Shown piece after piece: positions 56,836 to 64,000 of a stretch of 64,000 bases of DNA. Below the pieces are notes generated by a model that was given only the letters and a program-made list of their open reading frames with translations, had not been told where the DNA came from and ran no database searches. The DNA lies in the NCBI GenBank assembly GCA_018894105.1, contig CM032128.1, positions 19,139,001-19,203,000 on the forward strand. Direction: 5' to 3'. This stretch comes from Jacaranda mimosifolia (taxonomy: Eukaryota > Streptophyta > Magnoliopsida > Lamiales > Bignoniaceae). The position numbers were made by a program, and so were the translations under genes. How positions within the stretch are numbered: position 1 is the first letter of the stretch; each line of letters starts with the position of its first letter.

Positions 56836-57053
56836 TAACCTACCTCAAGAAATTTAAACAGAACCTCCCCCCAACTCCAGCTAATCTCTTTCGACCTCAA
56901 CAACTAACACCTCCGCGACTCATCTCCATCTATGTCGATCTTGGCATTAGTAATTTAGTTGGAACCAACTATTTGTGTGCTCGAACTCACTAATACTAGG
57001 CTCATCCTAGACCCAAACCCTATTATTCCCACTAATCCTCTCGACCTCACTAT
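56836..57053. other. Non-copia island, left part
   Basis: About 220 bp of CT/CA-rich sequence between LTR H0 and solo LTR H. It is less AT-rich than its surroundings. One frame (about 56836-56993) reads through but matches no family I recognise. If H is removed this joins 58777-59089. Confidence 0.45.
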
Positions 57054-58776
57054 TTTGAAAGAAGGTGAAAGCCAAGGACTTAATTATAAAACATTTTAAA
57101 ACTAAAATCAAACTTGATTACACCTTCCTAACTATCTAATTCATGCTATTAAATTGGATTAAGGTCAAAAAATTACCTAGAAAGCAAATTCCAACCAAAG
57201 AGATGAAGACTAGCTAGAACTCCTTCAAAGTATTCTCCCCTGGTGTAGCAATTTTTAGGCAACATTTACCCAACCAAAACCCCTCAGAATTGGCTGAAAT
57301 TTGGACAGGAGATCACCAACACGTTGATGAACCTTCAGTAAAAATTCACCCTAATTAGAAAATTCGAAGTAGCTTCGATATGTCTCCAAGTTTTTGTCGA
57401 AATAGAGGATCTTCAAAAAGCAAGCAAACCAAGTATTTTGCTTCTAATGGCAAGATCCATACGTTAATGGACAATCCAAATCTATTCTATGTTAGCTGGA
57501 AAACAAGGAAGAGATTGAGGTATGAAGTGGCCGAATTTTGGAAGTAGGAGATGAAGAAAAAAGTGAAGCTTCAACACACGAGGCAACACATGCAAAATTG
57601 GAGGGAAAGGGGGAATCTAACAATTAGATGCTTGTGTGTGTTATACAAGCTTGGCTGCCCCACCCTCTATATCTATATATAGATGGAGGGACGGTGTGAT
57701 ACTAAGGTGGCATCACACCATCCATTCATTGGACATGGGCTCACAACTCTTGTGATTTCTATAATATCATATATCCACATTAGTTTAAACTCCTTTAAAC
57801 TAATGACTCGATTCAGTTAATTTCATTAATTGAAGAGTACTCAATCTCCATGGCCGATGTCTAACCTCAAGCCCATGGAGCCCAACTAATTGGCCGAAAT
57901 AAATGCTTTTAGAGAACCATTCTAGCTCTACGCTTATCATGCAAATACGGTCCTTCCATCTCCTATCTCCCGAAAGAGTCCTAGGGCAAGATATTTGCTG
58001 GCTTTCTAATAGCCTTGATTCTATGTTTCTATTTCGAATGTTCAATTTTGGTTTATGACCTCATCTTTGGAAAACTCTTTTTCCAAATTGTCATACTACC
58101 TTGCGCAAGGACTCTTTGGAATTAATCATTATAGAATACATAGGACATGCACTCCCTCTTCACAATGACGAGGAGTCGGATCCCATCTTGGATCTAACAA
58201 ACCTCTATATCTAAGTAGCTCATACCCAAGCTCAACCCGAAAGACTCGCTAAGTGGTCGAGGAAGAGTCAAAGCATGAGGACCTAAACTTAAGGCTGCTA
58301 TGGTTTCTCAGGTCAAAGGACTAATTATATGTATTAGCATAAGTTGGAGAACTTGCCACTGTGGCTATCTAGTGGATTCGTAGGCAAGCCTTCAATGAAA
58401 TTGTTCTCTAACAAGCACACACTAACATGCACCTATATCTCATATGATTTGCTCATGAAATAGAGCAATATCCAACCCTTGCATTTATGCATCGTTAGTG
58501 CAAGTCTATCCGGATCTTAGATGCCTTGTCTCATAAGATCCTACAACTTGAAAGATTTAGGATCACGATCATGTAAGACTTTTTTCATAATCACCACCCA
58601 GTACATAACCAAGTCTCGTAGTCTTGTATGATCTAAGGGCTTCAACCAAATGCTAGTAAAGTAATACAAGCATAAGATGAATATGGCCATATAATGAATA
58701 TCATTCAATCTAGATTGTATCACAAGCGAAATAGTTTAGATGCCAATCTAATTGGCTATGAGGCACTATTCCAAAA
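57054..58776 (-). mobile_element. Solo LTR H with internal deletion (1,723 bp)
   Basis: Minus-strand LTR closest to that of copy 1 in its first 600 bases. TATATATA at 57674-57681 and dyad arms GGTGTGAT (57693-57700) / ATCACACC (57712-57719) are present. Just after them, at about 57722, it jumps to the block around ATTCATTGGACATGGG, so roughly 0.5 kb of U3 including the inverted-repeat array is missing. ACTAT flanks it at 57049-57053 and 58777-58781, a plausible target copy with two extra T at the left end. Confidence 0.75.
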
Positions 58777-59089
58777 ACTATCACTATGAGAACTCATCGA
58801 ATGATATCAAGGAGAAAAAAAAAAAAGAGAAGAGGTTGAATGAAAACAAAAAGAATGAAATTACCTAAGAATAGCCGACTCTAAGGATAAAAGCACTTGA
58901 TGCTTGATCTTGAGCTTAAGAGTCAACCTAGCATAAAGAGAACAGAGAGAATTCTACAAGCAATGGAAGCCCATGAAATTTGTAATGCCTGCCTCGAGGT
59001 ATGCAAACAGTCATTAATAATTAGCTGTAAGAACATTAATTAGACAGTTCCCGATTGTAAGGCTTTATACCCTCAATGGGCGTCTCTCT
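58777..59089. other. Non-copia island, right part
   Basis: AT-rich sequence with a poly-A run (58817-58828) and no recognisable coding potential. It continues the island at 56836-57053 across solo LTR H. Confidence 0.45.
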
Positions 59090-61300
59090 AAGCTCTTGAC
59101 TACAAGCCATAATATAAAACCATAAAAGGCTAAATAAAACTTATCCACTTCGCTCCAAGGATCTAATAATGCTTATAATAAGGATTTAGTTCCAGAAAAT
59201 TTACCTTTAAGGTTAAATCCAAAGGAAATAGGAGAAACACTCAAAAGAACACTTTAATGGAGGAATCATGCAAGCAAAAGAATCCAATAGTTGACCACCT
59301 TCCACAGCTCCAAAAATCCTCAAAATTGGTATAGTACTCCACCACATACCAAGGTAGAAGCTACCCAAATTTTGTTTAAATCAAAACCCCCTAGGGCCTC
59401 CAAACCTGCCATTGAATCTGCTAGACAGCAATGGTTCACCAAGGAACAACAAGTCCCTCAAGTGTTGGACCTCTAATGAATTAGTCCACACACCCAAAGT
59501 AGCTCTAATTCAGCCTCAAATCTGCTGGATAAGATGAGGATAAAGGTGAGGGAGTGGCAGTTTTTGGAGAGGAAATGGGGAGAGAGATATTTTGTGTGCA
59601 TGAATCTTAACACATGAACATCACACAATTGGAGGGAAAATGGGAAAGCTTAGCCATCTCATAGCCGGTGACTAGGGGAGTATTTATAGAGAGGAGAGGA
59701 TGATGCAAGTTGGTATCACACCTTCCCTACTTAGTTGGCCACCTCGCAAACAAACTTGCCAACCAACTTGCATGTGGATTTCGCATGCATTTGCATTAAT
59801 TTGCATCTTCATTTCATCTTATGCAATGTAATGCAAATTAACTCTAATTAAATTCAAATGAACTCTTTCATTGATTTTCCCTCCAAAATCCAAATTCTCA
59901 TTTTAATTAAATTAACTCTTTAATTTAATTAATTAAATTGACTTAACTCTTTAAGTTAATTGGTGTTAACTTAACTCCTTAAGTTAACTTGACTAATTAA
60001 TTTTCATATGTCACCAATTAATTAACTCCTTAATTAATTGGTCTAATTGAACTCTTTAAATTATTTTGATTAATTTTAACAATTAAATTAATCAAGCCAA
60101 GATAACCAAAAATTTAGTCAACCAATTTCTCTCCAAGAACGCCTAGGTTGGATTCTCTAACTTCTTAGAAAATTCCTCCCATCACATAAGAACCACTTTT
60201 AGGCTTTTGTGTGTGACCCCATTAGGTTCATCCATTCATTGGATATGGGCTCACAACTCATTGTGGTATTTTGAATATTAAAATATTCACATTAGTTTAA
60301 ACTCCTTTAACCTAATAATCCTTTCAATTAATTTTCATTAATCGAAGAGTAGCCAATCTCCATAGTTGATGTCTAGCAACAAGGCCATGGAGCCCAACTA
60401 ATTGGATGAATGAATGTATCTCAATGAAATATTCTAGCTCTATGCTTGCCATGCAAATACAGTCCTTCCATCTCCTATTCCATAAAAGAGGCCTAGGGCA
60501 AGATAATTGTTGGCTCCCCAATAGCCTCAATAAATATGTTTCTACATTCCAATGTTCGATTCTCTTTTATGACCTTATCTTTGAAAAACTCATTTTTCAA
60601 ATTGTCATACTACCTTGAGCAAGGATTTCATGGAATCGATCATTCTAGAATCCATGGGTGATGCACTCACCCTTCACAACAATGATGAGTTGAATCCCAT
60701 CTTGGATCTCACAAACCTCTATGTCTAAGTACCTAATCTCAACCCGGATGACCTGCTACATGGTTGGTGAAGAGTTAAAGCATGAGGACCTAAACACAAA
60801 GTTACTATAGATCCTCATGTCAAAGGACTAATTATATACACTAGCGTAAGCTGGAGAATTTGCCACTACTGACTTGCCACTCCTACTATTTAGTGGATTC
60901 TCTGGGTGCGTCTTTGGTGAACTTGTTCTCTAACAAACACATCTAACATGTATCCATGTCTAACATATGTTGCTCATGAAACGTAGTAATATCCAACTCC
61001 TTGGATTTATGCATCATTAGTGTAAGTCTATTCGAATCCTAGATGCCTCATCTCATAGGATTCTCTGACTTGGAAACTTTAAAATCATGACTGCAGAGAC
61101 TTATTTCGTGATTACTACCCAATGCGTGACCAATTCCTATAGCCTTGTGTGATTTAGGGGCTTCAACCAAATGCTAGTGAAGTAAAATAAGCATAAGATG
61201 AAGATGGCTATTTAATAAGAATATCATTCAATCAAGATTGTGTCACAAGTGAAATAGCTTTACTTACGAATCTAATTACTTGTGGGGTACTATTCCAACA
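59090..61300 (-). repeat. 3' LTR of copy I
   Basis: Keeps TGTTGGAATAGTACC (sense, at 61300), a decayed TATA (TATTTATAGA, 59681-59690) and the inverted-repeat array at about 59900-60090. Confidence 0.78.
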
Positions 61301-61315
61301 GTCTGCCACTTGTCC
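61301..61315 (-). promoter_or_regulatory. Polypurine tract, copy I
   Basis: The reverse complement reads GGACAAGTGGCAGAC, a slightly decayed copia polypurine tract next to the LTR. Confidence 0.75.
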
Positions 61316-61807
61316 TACAGCTGATTCCCCATAGTCTTTAGGCCCATCTTCTTAAGATGCCCTTGAAAGACCTTTTGTGTTAGGGGTTTTGTCACTGGAT
61401 TTGCTATATTCTATTTTGAGACTATCCTCTCTATTCAGATGTCACCTCGATCAATGATCTCCCGAATCATAATGTCCCAAAATGTGCTTGGATTGCTGAT
61501 GAGATATTGACTCTTTTCCTCACGCAACCGCTCCTCCGTTATTGTCACAGAAGACAACAATCGGCTCACCAATGCTAGGCATTACATCCAACTCTTGGAT
61601 AGAATTTTTCATCAAAACACACTCCTTTGTGGTTTCAGAAACCACTATATATTCCACCTTCATGGTACAATCGACCATGGTGTCTTATTTGGAACTCTTC
61701 CAACTTACTACGCTACCATTGAGACGAAATGTATGTTCCAACTTTGGGATGCTTGTCTTAGTCCATAAATGGACCTTTGGAGTTTGCAAATATTTTGCTC
61801 ACTCTTT
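61316..61807 (-). pseudogene. RNase H / RT fragment of copy I
   Basis: 61316-61730 matches the RNase H and C-terminal part of pol in copies B and D, read on the minus strand. At about 61730 it jumps to an RT segment (61731-61807: VCK, PFMD, region after the first catalytic motif). At about 61807 it jumps again into LTR sequence. Two internal deletions remove most of pol. No frame is preserved. Confidence 0.7.
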
Positions 61808-62899
61808 CGTCTAGGGAGGTAGTTACTCAACACATGAGTTGTGCTACCTTTTGGAGGAAAATGGAATCATGGAATTACCTTGCTATGGCCGGCCACCTCA
61901 TGTATTTATAGGATGAGATGGAAGCACCATCCACGTACGTGCCGACTTGCTAGATTCTTCTAGCTTGAATTGAATTTTTAATTTCATAAATTAAAAAATG
62001 CCAACTCATTTAATTCAAATGGACTCTTCCACTTAATTTTTCTCCAAAACTAAGATTCCATAGCTAATTAAATTAGTTTAATTAATTCAGCTTAACTCCT
62101 TAAGTTAACTTTGAATAATTAAATTGTCACATGGCACCAATTAAATTAACTCCTTAATTTAATTGGTCTAATTTAACTCTTTAAATAATTTTGATTAATT
62201 TAATATTTAAGTTAATCAAGCTAAATTGACCAATTGATAATTAGCCAACTTACTCTCTCTCCATAAAGGCAAAATTCGCCCACTTGAAATTTTCTAACTC
62301 CTTATAAAATTCCTCCTATCAAATAAGAATTTTCTTAAGGTTTTGTGTGACACCTATTAGGTTTACCAATTAATTAGACATGAGCTCACAACTCTTTGTG
62401 ATATCTTGAATATTAAAATATTCGAATTAGTTAAAACTCTTTTAAACTATAACTCTATCAATTAATCTCTATTAATTGAAGAGTACCTAATCTCCATAGT
62501 TGCCCAGCACAAGCCCATGGAGCGCAACGAATTAGATGAATGAATCATTTAGAGGTGAACCATTACCACTTACAATTGTCGTGCAAATACAGTTCTTTTG
62601 TTTCTATCACCCGAAAGAGGCCTAGGGCAAGATATTTGCTGGCTTCCTCATAGCCTCAATAACTATATATCTGTTCTTGATGTTCAATCTCATTATGACC
62701 TCAACTTTGGAAAACTCCTTTTCCAAATTGTCATATCACCTTGCGCAAGGATTTCTTATAATCGATCATCTTAGAAACATATGAGATCAACATATTCTTC
62801 ACAAATGGGCAAAACAGATCCCATCTTAGAACTCACCAACCTCCATACTTAGATAACTTGTGCTCAACCTAAGCCCTATGCAACCCACTACGTGGTTGG
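61808..62899 (-). repeat. 5' LTR fragment of copy I
   Basis: U3-derived LTR sequence (array at about 62060-62220; GGTTTACCAATTAATTAGACATG block near 62360) ending where plus-strand LTR J begins. The outer TGTTGG end is missing. Confidence 0.7.
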
Positions 62900-63647
62900 T
62901 GTTGGAATAGTGCATTGCAAGCCAATTAGATTGGCCTTGTAAACTATTTCTTTATAAGATAATCTTGATTGAATGATATTTATTAAATGGCCATCTTCAT
63001 CTTATGCTCATTGTTTACATCACTTGCATTTGGATGATGCCCTTAGATCACACAAGACTACGGGACTTAATTACGTATTGGATGGTGATCATGGAATAAG
63101 TCTTACACAGTCGTGATCTTAAATCTTCCAAGTCATAGGATCTTATGAGATGGGGCATCTAAGATCCGGATAGACTTGCACTATCGATGCATAAATCCAA
63201 GGGTTGGATATTGCTATGTTCAATTAGCAATCTCATATGAGATATGAATGCATGTTAGTGTGTGCTTGTTAGAGAACAAGGCCAAAAGATTGGCCTGAAA
63301 AATTCACTAGATAACCAAAGTGGCAAGTTCTCCAACTTACGCTAGTGCATATTATTAGTCCTTTGACCTGAGGATCCATTGTAACCTTGTGTTTAGTCCT
63401 TATGCTTTGACTCTTCTTTGGTCACTTAGGGGGCCACTGGGGTTGAGATTGGGCATGAGCTATTAGGCATGGAGGTTTGTGAGATCTAAGATGGAATCCA
63501 ACTCCTCGCTTTTGTGAAGGGCTAGTGCATCTCCTATGCATTCTGTAAAGATCAATTCCAAGAAAACCTTGCGCAAAGGGATGTGACAATTTGGAAAGGT
63601 GTTTCCAAAGTTGAGGTAACTTAGGGAATCGAACATTGTGAGTAGAA
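62900..63647 (+). repeat. Truncated plus-strand LTR J (748 bp)
   Basis: Starts TGTTGGAATAGTGCATTGC and follows the family U3 to GAACATTGTGAGTAGAA, then stops. The left flanking 5-mer is GTTGG; the right end is lost. Confidence 0.8.
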
Positions 63648-64000
63648 TCCATTGGCATTCAACAGGAAGAGAATGAAACTCACCGTATTTTATGGGAAAC
63701 AAAATGTATCTATCTACACAAGGGACAGAGAGAGAGAGAGAGAGACAGAGACAGAGATGTAAAATTTTATAAATTTATTTAAAATATTCTAAAATTTGAT
63801 GTACTTTTTAAAATATTAAATTTTAACAACATTATGTAGAAAAACTTATAAAATGTCAAATTTGTAGTATAAAAGATCAAATGAAAAAAGTTGATTTATA
63901 ATTTTTCTCTCTCTTTTTTTTTTTTTTGGTTTTTAGTCCCGCCTAAATTGAAAGTTAACATACTAATTTTCAAAACATTTTGGGGCTTGTTTGTTGATGG
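63648..64000. other. Right flank, AT-rich, no gene
   Basis: Non-copia sequence. It contains a GA/CAGA microsatellite (63725-63757) and a poly-T run near 63913-63928. No coding potential seen. Confidence 0.5.
63725..63757 (+). repeat. GA-rich microsatellite
   Basis: (AG)n followed by two ACAGAG units. Confidence 0.85.

Larger units (their letters stand above)
59090..62899 (-). mobile_element. Copia copy I, heavily deleted
   Basis: Minus strand: 3' LTR (about 59090-61300), polypurine tract, a 0.4-kb RNase H fragment, an 80-bp RT fragment, then part of the 5' LTR (about 61808-62899). Gag, protease, integrase, leader and primer site are gone. The left boundary is approximate because the LTR end is too diverged to place. 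Confidence 0.72.

Noticed and set aside
56836..56993. Possible host exon in the non-copia island
   Set aside because: A frame exists, but there are no splice sites in convincing positions and no recognisable motif; kept only as an unexplained island.
61542..61814. A 90-residue plus-strand frame across the copy I pol fragment
   Set aside because: It is the antisense of RNase H and RT sequence and crosses a deletion junction.

Overview
The window is repeat-rich, AT-rich plant DNA, most likely from an angiosperm. I find no intact host gene, no rRNA or tRNA gene and no CRISPR array. The evidence for a plant is a degenerate hAT transposase of the BED-finger sleeper type, Ty1/copia retrotransposons with tRNA-iMet primer sites, and a solo LTR starting TGTAACGACCC, a form common in plant Ty3/gypsy elements. 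All coding regions seen are decayed transposon genes.

Layout. 1-3152 is AT-rich flank with a GC-rich, CT-biased island (about 1630-2065) that could be the 5' exon of the transposase gene. 3153-5327 is the hAT transposase pseudogene on the + strand. From 6137 to 63647 almost everything belongs to one copia family, present as nested copies in both orientations. Full LTRs are about 2.1-2.24 kb (TGTTGG...TTTCA), the leader between primer site and gag is about 1.5-1.9 kb, and the order is gag, protease, integrase, reverse transcriptase, RNase H. I name the copies by position: copy 1 (6137-10130, -), A (10557-23297, +), B (23547-31898, -), C (31899-37257, -), H0 (an LTR split into 37258-38654 and 56501-56835, -), D (38655-56500, +), E (solo LTR, 44068-46224, -), F (48487-55897, -), H (solo LTR, 57054-58776, -), I (about 59090-62899, -) and J (62900-63647, +).

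Insertion order can be read in places. D lies in H0 (target GATTG, one base changed on each side). Solo LTR E lies in the D reverse transcriptase (target CAAGA, exact). F lies in the D 3' LTR. A 2,771-bp gypsy-type solo LTR lies in the A gag (target AATTG, exact). Large deletions removed the 3' half of C and most of the B 3' LTR. The long leader and the LTR start resemble the Angela/BARE-type copia group from memory; this was not checked by search.

The most unusual signals are not coding. (1) The U3 part of the LTR carries an array of up to seven consecutive inverted repeats that share an apex TTAA-G(A/T)G-TTAA but have different stems. (2) The leader holds an 11-bp hairpin with a GTGCAC core, in which two base pairs co-vary between copies and the other changes are mostly G-U on the sense RNA strand. 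(3) The leader also carries four sites, 80-105 bases apart, whose core sequence is similar within a copy but differs between copies. (4) A dyad, GTGTGATGC...GCATCACAC, sits directly upstream of the LTR TATA box. Together these suggest a retrotransposon whose non-coding RNA and promoter structures were better conserved than its proteins.
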